Shown here one piece after another: positions 1 to 6,942 of a stretch of 12,454 bases of DNA. A program made the translations under genes and the position numbers. The stretch's first letter is position 1. Each line of letters begins with the position of its first letter. The notes beneath the pieces are model-generated. The model saw nothing but the letters and a program-made list of their open reading frames with translations. It ran no database searches and was not told the origin of the DNA. The stretch is from Opitutia bacterium (GTDB lineage: Bacteria > Verrucomicrobiota > Verrucomicrobiia > Opitutales > UBA953): assembly GCA_003485955.1 (NCBI GenBank), contig DNHH01000032.1, positions 1,753 to 14,206 of the forward strand. Direction: 5' to 3'.

Positions 1-374
1 GCTTACCTGGTTTAGGAAAAAGCCATACAGCACTCGAACGTGCGAGCCGACTTGCCGGCATTATTCGTCGCAATCCACCGCCTCCCGAATCCGCGCCCGT
101 TGCTTTCCAAATTACCCGCGAGACTTTACACGCCATGGCAGACCGGCCGCGCCCAGATGCAGCGTACATCAAAGCTCTCTGGTTGTTATTAAAGGATGGC
201 GGCTGGCCCGTTGAGGCCGATTGGCTTGGTCGACTCGGGAGTCGTCGCGAAATCGCCACAGGAGTACTTTCGCAACCACTCGATGCACAATCAGCCAGTA
301 CCGCAGACGTCCAAGACCTTGCGCAAGATTTGGAACGGTGGGCAGTGGGTGAAGTCCATTACGTACTGCCCTAA
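1..374 (+). CDS. C-terminal part of an unrecognised protein (5' end outside window)
   Basis: A reading frame is open from base 3 to the TAA at 372-374, giving about 123 residues with no start visible; the gene begins before the window. An internal ATG lies at 135, but the frame is open and protein-like upstream of it, so I treat the whole stretch as one 3' fragment. The first visible residues, LPGLGKSHTALERA, resemble a P-loop, but no Walker B motif follows in the short remainder, so nucleotide binding is not established. The rest is a charged, mostly helical-looking segment with a proline run (NPPPPES) and a tail ending EVHYVLP. The stop overlaps the ATG of the next gene by one base (TAATG), so the two are probably translationally coupled and their products may act together in DNA processing. 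The family is not recognised. Confidence 0.6.
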   Translation, partial: LPGLGKSHTALERASRLAGIIRRNPPPPESAPVAFQITRETLHAMADRPRPDAAYIKALWLLLKDGGWPVEADWLGRLGSRREIATGVLSQPLDAQSASTADVQDLAQDLERWAVGEVHYVLP

Positions 375-2665
375 TGCGCATCGATACGAAGGCTTGGCGC
401 ATTGACCTGAGCGCTCAAAGTTTTGCGACGTTCCGACCAGGACCTGCCGCAGGGGCAAGTGTGCCTGCATGGCGCGCCGAAGCTGGCCGTCAGTGGCACG
501 AAACGTTACGCCAACAAACTGAATCGGCCAACGATGGCTGGCAGTTTGAAGTTGGGGTTGCCTGTGAATTAAAGTCATTGGGATGGACGTTAGCTATCGC
601 AGGTCGTGCGGACCAATGGCGCGAAACAAATGGTAACATCCTTATTCGGGAAATTAAAACTGTCCTCGGCGGACTGCCGCGCGCACCAGATAAATTACGC
701 GAGCGCTACCCACATCACTTTCTGCAGCTCGCAGTTTACTGTCATGCTGCTCGTATTCGACCCGAGGTAAAATCGGTTATCGGTGAAGTTGTTTTTGTCG
801 ACCCGGCCGATGGCACCATCCAAGCCATTGCCCTTGATGAGATGGCGGAACAAGCACTGCTGTCGCAGGCGGAAGCGATTGCAGCGCACGCCGAGAATCG
901 TCGCGAATCCCACGCACGACTCCTCGCCCTACCCGACCGATTACCCTTTGCAGATCCCCGGCCTGAGTGGCTAACAGCGGGCGAAGAACTTGAGGCGAGC
1001 ACAGGGAACCCGCTACGTCTTTTCGTCGCCCCAACCGGATTTGGAAAAACATCGTCATCGCTTCGACATGGCCTCTCGCTGCTACGTTCAGGGCGCGCCG
1101 GGAAATTAATGTATGTCACTGGTAAGGGAACCGGGCAACTTCAGGTCATTACGGAACTTCGCCGATTAGCTACCGCTAAAGAGCTACGTGCTGTGGTGTT
1201 ACGTCCACGTAGTGAACACGAACTCGAAGGCATGCCGAATGACCCAACGGACATTCGGAGAAATTGGTCTAAAGCAGGGATTATACCCTCTAAACTTTTA
1301 GAACAGGGTGCTGATTTAGGACTCGTTCGACAACTCGGACGAATGGCAAAAGTTCCTCCTTGGCTTATCACCAAGGCAATGGTGGCAGAAGCCGATGTCG
1401 TCATCTGTGACTACAACTATCTCTTTTCACCTGCGCAGCGCCCTGCACTCGAACTGCTTCCTGGCTGGTTTGAAAGTGACCATGTGTTGATTGTCGACGA
1501 AGCACATAATTTACCTGAGCGAGTGGCTGAATGTCTTTCGCTCAGCGCCAATGCGGCGGGCGTCGAAGACGCCGCAAACGAACTCGCCTCAGCGCAGGCA
1601 CCGCGCCAATGGATTGATGCCTTACTCGCTTGGTCCGCCTTCCTTCAGCGTCTACCCAAAGCGGATACGGTTGATCCCGATGATCGCTTAGAGGCTATTG
1701 GACATGCCGATCGATTCATCGTTCTCGCCGCTGAACACCCACTCGACATCGACACTCTACCCGAAAGAGCTGCGCGCGTAGCCATGAATACCGTGCTCTG
1801 GCAAGCACGCCTTGAATCCATGGATGCTGGCTGGTTGCTATGGTCACCCGAAGCCAGCACCTTAAACCTCGATTGCCTAACCGCTGCGAAAACCATCGGC
1901 GAACGGCTGCAGCAACAAGCGCACACACTTCTGCTGACCGGCACACCGGGTCCACGCGGAGCACTCGCCGCTGATTGCGGACTCGAACCCGAAAATCTCG
2001 TTCGCATCGATGCACTCGCACCGTGGCGCCATGAAGCCTACCGCGTTGCCATCGATGGTCGTGTGGATACGCGCTACAAAACCCGCGAACAGCATCACGC
2101 TAAGACGGCAGAAACATTAGCTCAACTCGCCGAGGCCGAAGGACCGGTTGCGGCATTTTTCCCTTCATATAAATACGCTGAATCGGTTGCGGCTGTTTTA
2201 AAAGCGACAAACCCGCGGGCGCTCATTGCAACCCAACCGCGCGGATTACGTCCAGACGGCATGAGCCGCTTCCTCGATCAATCGCTTCAACCGGGATCAA
2301 TTCTCTGTCTGATTGTCGGTGGAGCTCTCGGGGAAGGTATCGATTTGCTCGGTGGGCGAATCGGGACTGCCGTCGTCATCGGACCCGCACTTCCTGAGGT
2401 CAATGCCCTGCAAGAAGCACGACGTAAGATGTTCGAGCAAGCGGGCGCGGAAGATCCGTTCGCCCTGGCATATGTGCGACCAGGTATGCGCAAAGTTAAC
2501 CAGGCGTTGGGACGTCTCGTCCGAGCCCCTGGACAAAGCGCACGCGTTCTTCTACATTGTCGAAGATTCGGGGCGGAAACTTACCGTGCCGCACTTTCCC
2601 CTGAATACGGCGACCCAGAAGTCCTCGTTGATGACGAGTCCTTCCTGAGCTGGCTGCGAAGCTAA
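374..2665 (+). CDS. PD-(D/E)XK nuclease - XPD/DinG-like SF2 helicase fusion
   Basis: A 763-residue protein with two modules. Residues about 30-125 carry RecB/Cas4-type nuclease motifs in order: G38-x3-H42, the acidic GRAD (D80), E93-I-K95, and Q118-x3-Y122. Residues about 210-763 are an XPD/DinG-type superfamily 2 helicase core: Walker A PTGFGKT (220-226), CDYNYLF (345-351), DEAH (375-378), LLLTGTP (519-525), GEGID (653-657) and QALGRLVR (710-717). The likely role is ATP-driven 5'-3' DNA translocation or unwinding with coupled cleavage, in repair or processing of branched DNA. Family members carry four Fe-S cysteines between Walker A and DEAH; here that interval has one cysteine (C345), which belongs to the CDYNYLF motif, so the cluster is predicted absent. 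The same domain order occurs in annotated helicases of Firmicutes, as far as I recall. The ATG at 374 is chosen because it overlaps the upstream stop; no clear Shine-Dalgarno precedes it. Domain assignment is firm; biological role is inferred. Confidence 0.9.
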   Translation: MRIDTKAWRIDLSAQSFATFRPGPAAGASVPAWRAEAGRQWHETLRQQTESANDGWQFEVGVACELKSLGWTLAIAGRADQWRETNGNILIREIKTVLGGLPRAPDKLRERYPHHFLQLAVYCHAARIRPEVKSVIGEVVFVDPADGTIQAIALDEMAEQALLSQAEAIAAHAENRRESHARLLALPDRLPFADPRPEWLTAGEELEASTGNPLRLFVAPTGFGKTSSSLRHGLSLLRSGRAGKLMYVTGKGTGQLQVITELRRLATAKELRAVVLRPRSEHELEGMPNDPTDIRRNWSKAGIIPSKLLEQGADLGLVRQLGRMAKVPPWLITKAMVAEADVVICDYNYLFSPAQRPALELLPGWFESDHVLIVDEAHNLPERVAECLSLSANAAGVEDAANELASAQAPRQWIDALLAWSAFLQRLPKADTVDPDDRLEAIGHADRFIVLAAEHPLDIDTLPERAARVAMNTVLWQARLESMDAGWLLWSPEASTLNLDCLTAAKTIGERLQQQAHTLLLTGTPGPRGALAADCGLEPENLVRIDALAPWRHEAYRVAIDGRVDTRYKTREQHHAKTAETLAQLAEAEGPVAAFFPSYKYAESVAAVLKATNPRALIATQPRGLRPDGMSRFLDQSLQPGSILCLIVGGALGEGIDLLGGRIGTAVVIGPALPEVNALQEARRKMFEQAGAEDPFALAYVRPGMRKVNQALGRLVRAPGQSARVLLHCRRFGAETYRAALSPEYGDPEVLVDDESFLSWLRS

Positions 2666-2678
2666 ACGCGAAAGAGGC

Positions 2679-3323
2679 TTAGAGCTTAGTCACCACTTGG
2701 TCCGTTGGGAAACGTACCTTTTGCGCCTGAGCGTAGGCATCGTCCGCGGCACGGTAACCGACGGCACATGCTACGACTGTTTGATAGCCCGTTCCCTTAA
2801 AGCCGAGAATCTCGTCGTACTTCGCAGGATCAATGCCTTCGAGCGCACAGGTATCAATTTCGAGCACAGCGGCGACCGCCATGAGTTGCCCCAGAGCGAT
2901 ATAAAGCTGGCGGGCTGCCCACTCTTTTTGTCCGGCAGCATCTTTGCCTTTCACCACACCACCCAACATCATCTGACGGTAAGGTTCAATTTTTTCTGCA
3001 GGCGCACCACGAACCGAGCAAATGAGCTGCGTGAAACGATTCACGTCCGCTTCGGTAACCTCGGTACGATGCGTAAAGACGACTAAATGAGAGGCGTCGA
3101 CGATCTGTGTCTGGTTCCAGGAGTGCGGTTGAAGCTTAGCACGAAGTGCAGGATTCTCGACGACCACAAATTTCCAGGGCTGAAGGCCGTAGGAAGAAGG
3201 TGTCAGGCTAAGCGACTGACGCAGCATTTCCCAAGTGGCACCCGGAATTTTCCGTGTGTCGAATTTCTTGGTAGCGTAACGCCAGTGTAGAGCTTGTGAA
3301 ACAGATGTGGTAGTTAAGGACAT
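2679..3323 (-). CDS. NAD(P)H-dependent nitroreductase, NfsB-like
   Basis: A 214-residue flavoprotein of the nitroreductase family, expected to be a cytoplasmic FMN-containing homodimer that reduces nitroaromatics, quinones or related electron acceptors with NAD(P)H. Recognisable parts are the N-terminal FMN-binding segment HWRYATKKFD (13-22), TPSSYGLQPWKF (41-52), the helix with the family's ARQLYIALG (137-145), and the C-terminal half with EGIDPAKYDEILG (162-174), VVACAVGYR (183-191) and the tail KVRFP. Length matches E. coli NfsB (about 217). An in-frame ATG at 3368 would add 15 residues and overlap lolD by 8 bp, but homology starts after the ATG at 3323, so I use the latter. It lacks a Shine-Dalgarno sequence; a TTGACA box lies just upstream. 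It is last in the lysS-lol gene run and converges with the helicase gene. The physiological substrate cannot be read from sequence. Confidence 0.9.
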   Translation of the reverse strand: MSLTTTSVSQALHWRYATKKFDTRKIPGATWEMLRQSLSLTPSSYGLQPWKFVVVENPALRAKLQPHSWNQTQIVDASHLVVFTHRTEVTEADVNRFTQLICSVRGAPAEKIEPYRQMMLGGVVKGKDAAGQKEWAARQLYIALGQLMAVAAVLEIDTCALEGIDPAKYDEILGFKGTGYQTVVACAVGYRAADDAYAQAQKVRFPTDQVVTKL

Positions 3324-3328
3324 AAGAA

Positions 3329-3359
3329 AAGATAGGGTGCGAATGGCGACTGATGTCAA
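3329..3359 (-). promoter_or_regulatory. candidate promoter for the nitroreductase gene
   Basis: On the minus strand, a perfect TTGACA (complement of 3354-3359) lies just after the lolD stop. It is followed after 19 bp by TATCTT (complement of 3329-3334), a 4/6 match to TATAAT. Only five bases separate this box from the ATG at 3323, so transcription from it would give a nearly leaderless mRNA, which agrees with the missing Shine-Dalgarno. The 19-bp spacing is longer than the usual 17, so the call is tentative. Confidence 0.35.
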
Positions 3360-3360
3360 A

Positions 3361-4041
3361 TTATGCATTCGAAAGGCTACCAGCCCTCAGAACCAACTGG
3401 CGGCTGGCTAGACGTGCAAATTCCGAACTATGGGTGACAAGAACCAACGCGGCTCCTTGTTCGCGCGAAATCGTCAGCAAAAGATTCATCATCTCAACGG
3501 CAGTGACTTCATCGAGGTTGCCAGTGGGCTCGTCAGCTAAAAGTAAAGCTGGACGGTTCATGAGTGCACGCGCCAAGGCCACGCGTTGACATTCGCCACC
3601 CGAAAGCGCTGAAGGCAAATGACGGCTGCGACTTGAAAGTCCGACTAATTTAATAAGCTCGAAGGCACGCGTACGTGCTTCTGCCAGAGGCATTCCGGCA
3701 ATCTGCCCAGCTAAGGCTACGTTATCTTGTGCACCGAGTTCGGGCATTAACTGGTAATTCTGGAAGACGAATCCAATTTGCCTTGAACGTAAACTGGCTA
3801 AGGCAGATGACCTGAGTTGATCCACGCGACGTCCCATCCAGCTAAGTTCACCTTTATTCGGGGCATCCAATCCTCCTAGAACTTGTAGCAGCGTTGTCTT
3901 CCCGGCGCCAGAAGCCCCGCGAATGGAAACTGATTCTCCAGCTTCGACGGTTAAATCAATACCACGAAGAATTTCTAGAAGTCCTGTCGCCGAGCGATAA
4001 GACTTCGTTAGACCTTTTGCCTGGAGGACAGGGTCAGACAT
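3361..4041 (-). CDS. lolD: LolD-type ABC transporter ATPase (lipoprotein release)
   Basis: A 226-residue ATP-binding subunit of the MacB/LolD/FtsE family. It contains Walker A GASGAGKT (42-49), the Q-loop glutamine Q94 in FVFQNYQLMPE (91-101), signature LSGGE (146-150), Walker B ending LLADEP (167-172) and the switch histidine H204. Position 151, usually Q or R in this family, is cysteine (LSGGECQRV); the Walker and signature residues are intact. It powers the membrane permease encoded just upstream; the paired LolC-type permease indicates extraction of lipoproteins from the inner membrane for transfer to the outer membrane. Its ATG at 4041 overlaps the end of the permease gene by 8 bp and is preceded by a strong Shine-Dalgarno sequence inside that gene. 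Family assignment is secure; the Lol assignment rests on the partner. Confidence 0.88.
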   Translation of the reverse strand: MSDPVLQAKGLTKSYRSATGLLEILRGIDLTVEAGESVSIRGASGAGKTTLLQVLGGLDAPNKGELSWMGRRVDQLRSSALASLRSRQIGFVFQNYQLMPELGAQDNVALAGQIAGMPLAEARTRAFELIKLVGLSSRSRHLPSALSGGECQRVALARALMNRPALLLADEPTGNLDEVTAVEMMNLLLTISREQGAALVLVTHSSEFARLASRQLVLRAGSLSNA

Positions 4042-5254
4042 CGCGCATAGCCTCCGTAGGTCGGCGACGGGCAGCCCAAAGCGCAGGCACTAAGCCGGCA
4101 AAGGAAGTCGTCAGAAGGGTGAATACTGCTGCTGTCACAAAGTCAGCCGAATCATAATGCAGAGGCACCGCACTAAATTGGTACATCTGCCCAACCATGT
4201 CGCCGTCACCAAAGAGAGCGTTAATGGTACTTAAGATAAGATCACGGCCACCAAGAATAAGGAAGGTAAGTCCAAATCCAAAAAGCGTTCCGAGGAGTCC
4301 AATTAAGAATCCTTGGGTCGTAAAGACAGTTGTGATCGCTGCAGGGCGTGCGCCCAAGGCTGCCAGTACGCCGATTTCACGCGACCGACGGATGACAGAT
4401 GAGAAAAGCGTGCTGCCGATGGAGAACGAAGCAACAAGGGTGATGATGAACATCAAAAAGAAGAGCATCGTTTTTTCGAAACGAATGGCTTCGAGCAAAT
4501 TACGCTTCTCTGCCTGCCACGGAATATAACGTCCAACCGGATTCTTGGCCTCAAGCCTCGCCGCAACGACTTCGGCATCAGCCGGGTTTTTAATCCGAAT
4601 AATAATCCCGTGTGCACGGTTACCCAACGCCCAGAGCTCGCTAAAACGCCTCAAGGGAATCAAAGCCGCCCGATCATCAATCTCGGTAAAGCCTGTACGC
4701 AGAATGGCACAGACTTCCATTTCGGCAGGCAGAGGCGCACGACCACGCTCAGCCTGTTCAGCCAGCGAGGGTGACCAGAGATCAACCTTATCACCAACGC
4801 GCACGCGCAATTGTCGCGCCAAGCCAGCACCCAGAACGACGCGTCCGTCGTCCAAGCCCTCTAAAGTACCATCGGTAACATAACGGCGAGCAGGTAGACT
4901 TTTATCTGTGGAAATAACCCCGCGCACAAATGCGATGGACGAATAATCGTTGGCACGGACTAAAGCAGGACCCTCCGCATAAGGCGTGGATGCAATCACT
5001 TCAGAGTCCTGAGCAACCGCTTCGGCAAGCTCTTCGGGATGCTCAAGAGGTGTGGCTGAGAAAACTCGAATGTCGCCATACGATTCACGGATACGCAGCC
5101 GATGCTCTTCTCCAAAACCATTCATCACCGTCTGCACTACCAATAAAGCAGCGACGCCTAGGCCAACGCCAAGAATGGAGATGCCCGCAAAAGCTGGGAA
5201 AACTCTGCCGGGCGGGAAGAGTTGGCGGAGAGCAAGTTGAAGGGTCCAGTGCAC
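4034..5254 (-). CDS. LolC/LolE-family lipoprotein-releasing permease
   Basis: A 406-residue inner-membrane permease of the LolC/E (MacB-like, FtsX fold) family. TM1 spans about residues 21-43 and is followed by MNGFGEEHRLRI (44-55), typical of LolC/E. A large periplasmic domain covers about 48-258. TM2 is about 262-285, followed by the cytoplasmic coupling segment RRSREIGVLAALGA (289-302), then TM3 about 308-335 and TM4 about 371-394, ending in the usual AARRRPTEAMR tail. Length agrees with LolC/E (about 400). It should work with the adjacent LolD ATPase to release lipoproteins from the inner membrane to a periplasmic carrier. Only one permease gene is present, so a homodimeric (LolF-like) arrangement is possible unless a second gene lies elsewhere. 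The start is GTG at 5254, 17 bp after the lysS stop, without a Shine-Dalgarno; no nearby alternative start keeps TM1. Confidence 0.87.
   Translation of the reverse strand: MHWTLQLALRQLFPPGRVFPAFAGISILGVGLGVAALLVVQTVMNGFGEEHRLRIRESYGDIRVFSATPLEHPEELAEAVAQDSEVIASTPYAEGPALVRANDYSSIAFVRGVISTDKSLPARRYVTDGTLEGLDDGRVVLGAGLARQLRVRVGDKVDLWSPSLAEQAERGRAPLPAEMEVCAILRTGFTEIDDRAALIPLRRFSELWALGNRAHGIIIRIKNPADAEVVAARLEAKNPVGRYIPWQAEKRNLLEAIRFEKTMLFFLMFIITLVASFSIGSTLFSSVIRRSREIGVLAALGARPAAITTVFTTQGFLIGLLGTLFGFGLTFLILGGRDLILSTINALFGDGDMVGQMYQFSAVPLHYDSADFVTAAVFTLLTTSFAGLVPALWAARRRPTEAMRDV
4051..4055 (-). promoter_or_regulatory. Shine-Dalgarno of lolD, within the permease gene
   Basis: The minus strand reads GGAGG here, nine bases before the lolD ATG at 4041. 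It supports that start despite the 8-bp overlap, and is one of only two clear Shine-Dalgarno sequences in the window. Confidence 0.7.
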
Positions 5255-5271
5255 TGTCGAGCTAACGTAAA

Positions 5272-6759
5272 TTAGGCGGGGGTCTCAGGTCGCAACGTCG
5301 GGAAGAGAATCGTATCACGAATATTGGCCGCACCTGTTAAAAGAATAACGAGACGGTCGATGCCGACACCGAGACCGCCTGCAGGCGGCATGCCGTGCTC
5401 CAGCGCGAGTAAGAAATCTTCGTCAATCTTTTGAGTCTCTGCGCCTGCTTGGATTTCCAACATCTTACGCTGTACATCCGGATCATTCTGCTCGGAGTAA
5501 GCAGGAGCAATTTCTTGTCCATTGATGCAGAGCTCGAAGACATCAATGGTGGTCGGGTCATCTGCTGTGATTTTAGCTAAAGGACAAAGCTCTTTCGGGA
5601 TGTGCGTGACGAAAGTTGGCTGAATCAAACCTGGCTCAATCAGTTTACCGAAAACTTCGTTGGTAACTTCATGATCTTCCCAATCTTCGCGGGGTTCATC
5701 GAGGCCGAGCTTATGGCAGGCGGCAACCTTCTCGGCTTTAGTCCGCGAGAACCACTGTGGGTCACCGGTGCGCTCGAGAATTAAATCTTTGTAACGCACT
5801 TCGCGCCATTCACCACCCAGTTCAATGGTGCCACCTTCAGCGCGCTCAATCGTGGTGGACCCAATAACTTCGCGACAGATATTCTGAATAAGTGAACGGA
5901 TGAGCTCCATCATGCCGCGGTAATCCGTATAGGCCTGGTAAGCCTCGAGCATCGTGAACTCAGGGTTATGCTTCCGCGAGAGTCCTTCGTTGCGGAACAC
6001 GCGGCCAATTTCGAAGACGCGGTCAATGCCGCCCACCAAACAGCGCTTCAAGTGCAACTCGAGTGCAATGCGGAGTGCGAAATCGCAATCGAGAGCATTA
6101 AAGTGAGTGATAAACGGACGGGCCGCAGCACCACCGGCGACGCCATGCAAAGCGGGAGTTTCAACTTCTAAGAAGTTACGCGACCAGAGGAAACGTCGGA
6201 TGGATTCGATGATGCGGCTGCGCATGAGCAAACGGCGCCGCGAATCAGCATTCGAAATCAGATCTAAATAGCGCTGACGGTAGACTTGTTCAGGGTCAGC
6301 GAGTCCGTGGAATTTCTCAGGGGGTGGACGAAGAGCCTTGGAAACTAAACCATATTCAGCGGCACGTACTGTAACCTCACCTGTCTTCGTACGAAAGAGC
6401 GTGCCGCGGACGCCAACAAAGTCGCCGAGGTCGACGAGTTTTTTGAAATGGGCATCATATCGGTCACCCAATGCATCGCGCGTGAAGTAACATTGGATAA
6501 TGCCCGACCGGTCGAGCAACTTGACGAAGCTGGCTTTGCCCATGACACGGAGGGCAACAATGCGACCGGCCACAGAAACCTCTGGACCTTCTTCGACCCC
6601 ATCGGGCATGAGTGTCGGACAATCGGTGGCCACATGGGTCTGAGACCAATTCGAGCGGTAAGGGTCTTCGCCACCCGCACGGAGCATGGCTAATTTCTCC
6701 TTTCGCACTGCATGCAGGTCGTTGGAGATAGCATTTAGGTCGTGCGTAGGGTCACTCAT
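5272..6759 (-). CDS. lysS: lysyl-tRNA synthetase, class II
   Basis: A 495-residue cytoplasmic enzyme that charges tRNA-Lys with lysine using ATP. Residues about 60-140 form the OB-fold anticodon-binding domain (VSVAGRIVALRVMGKASF). The class II catalytic core follows: HGLADPEQVYRQRYLDL (151-167), motif 1 around 180-202, motif 2 FEIGRVFRNEGLSRKHNPEF (249-268) and motif 3 GLGVGIDRLVILL (462-474) through RDTILFP (481-487). E. coli LysS has 505 residues. Lysine-site residues are mostly kept (E234, E272, Y274, E416, E423 by my alignment), but the asparagine of the usual EI-x-N-x-(F/Y)SE motif is proline (EIAPAYSE, 416-423), and LRIAPEL is LRIALEL. The ATG at 6759 is chosen over an in-frame ATG at 6834 because a GAGGAG lies five bases upstream and the extra 25 residues do not resemble the family. 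First gene of the minus-strand run. Confidence 0.96.
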   Translation of the reverse strand: MSDPTHDLNAISNDLHAVRKEKLAMLRAGGEDPYRSNWSQTHVATDCPTLMPDGVEEGPEVSVAGRIVALRVMGKASFVKLLDRSGIIQCYFTRDALGDRYDAHFKKLVDLGDFVGVRGTLFRTKTGEVTVRAAEYGLVSKALRPPPEKFHGLADPEQVYRQRYLDLISNADSRRRLLMRSRIIESIRRFLWSRNFLEVETPALHGVAGGAAARPFITHFNALDCDFALRIALELHLKRCLVGGIDRVFEIGRVFRNEGLSRKHNPEFTMLEAYQAYTDYRGMMELIRSLIQNICREVIGSTTIERAEGGTIELGGEWREVRYKDLILERTGDPQWFSRTKAEKVAACHKLGLDEPREDWEDHEVTNEVFGKLIEPGLIQPTFVTHIPKELCPLAKITADDPTTIDVFELCINGQEIAPAYSEQNDPDVQRKMLEIQAGAETQKIDEDFLLALEHGMPPAGGLGVGIDRLVILLTGAANIRDTILFPTLRPETPA

Positions 6760-6942
6760 AATCGCTCCTCTAAAGGGATAAGGCAGAGGGCGGGGGGTCA
6801 ATGAATTAAGGGCAGACGGGCACAGACAATGCATGAAGCACGGGTCTATGCCTCCATCCCTTCCGCATTTCTAGCCACCTCTCCGCGCCACACGATTTCG
6901 TCTTTCCCCTTTCTTCTTTACCCGCCAACCTCGCCATCGCCG
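6760..6942. promoter_or_regulatory. divergent lysS / thyA intergenic region
   Basis: These 183 bp separate the lysS start (minus) from the thyA start (plus) and must hold both promoters unless thyA is read from elsewhere. No good -35/-10 pair stands out: the minus strand has TTGACC (complement of 6796-6801), but its nearest -10-like box, TTATCC, is only 14 bp away. Visible structure is a G-rich plus-strand stretch with G-runs at 6788-6790, 6792-6797, 6810-6812 and 6818-6820, an imperfect tandem repeat GGGCAGAC/GGGCACAGAC (6810-6827), a palindromic ATGCAT (6829-6834), and a pyrimidine-rich thyA leader (about 6900-6935) with no Shine-Dalgarno. Confidence 0.5.
6765..6770 (-). promoter_or_regulatory. 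Shine-Dalgarno of lysS
   Basis: The minus strand reads GAGGAG, five bases before the ATG at 6759. It decides between this start and the in-frame ATG 75 bp upstream. Confidence 0.75.

Noticed and set aside
1..45. P-loop NTPase signature (LPGLGKS) in the upstream fragment
   Set aside because: The first glycine of a Walker A would lie on bases outside the window and no Walker B or sensor motif follows in the remaining 115 or so residues, so it may be chance.
374..2665. Cas4 or CasDinG of a CRISPR system
   Set aside because: The motifs overlap in style, but there is no CRISPR array or other cas gene in the window, and the nuclease domain lacks the Cas4 cysteine set.
2659..2687. Bidirectional terminator between the helicase and nitroreductase stops
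   Set aside because: AAGCTAA and TTAGAGCTT can pair only with a two-base bulge and a 13-base loop, and there is no T tract on either strand, so the support is too weak.
3361..4041. Defective LolD signature (cysteine in LSGGECQRV)
   Set aside because: The changed position is adjacent to, not within, the essential LSGGE, and all other catalytic motifs are intact.
6760..6834. 25-residue extension of LysS from the ATG at 6834
   Set aside because: A GAGGAG sits correctly before the ATG at 6759, and the extension does not resemble LysRS.
6829..6942. N-terminal extension of thymidylate synthase from the ATG at 6829
   Set aside because: The 38 residues are low-complexity and match nothing in the family; alignment with ThyA begins exactly at the ATG at 6943. 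The ATG at 6829 and the opposite-strand ATG at 6834 both come from one palindromic ATGCAT.
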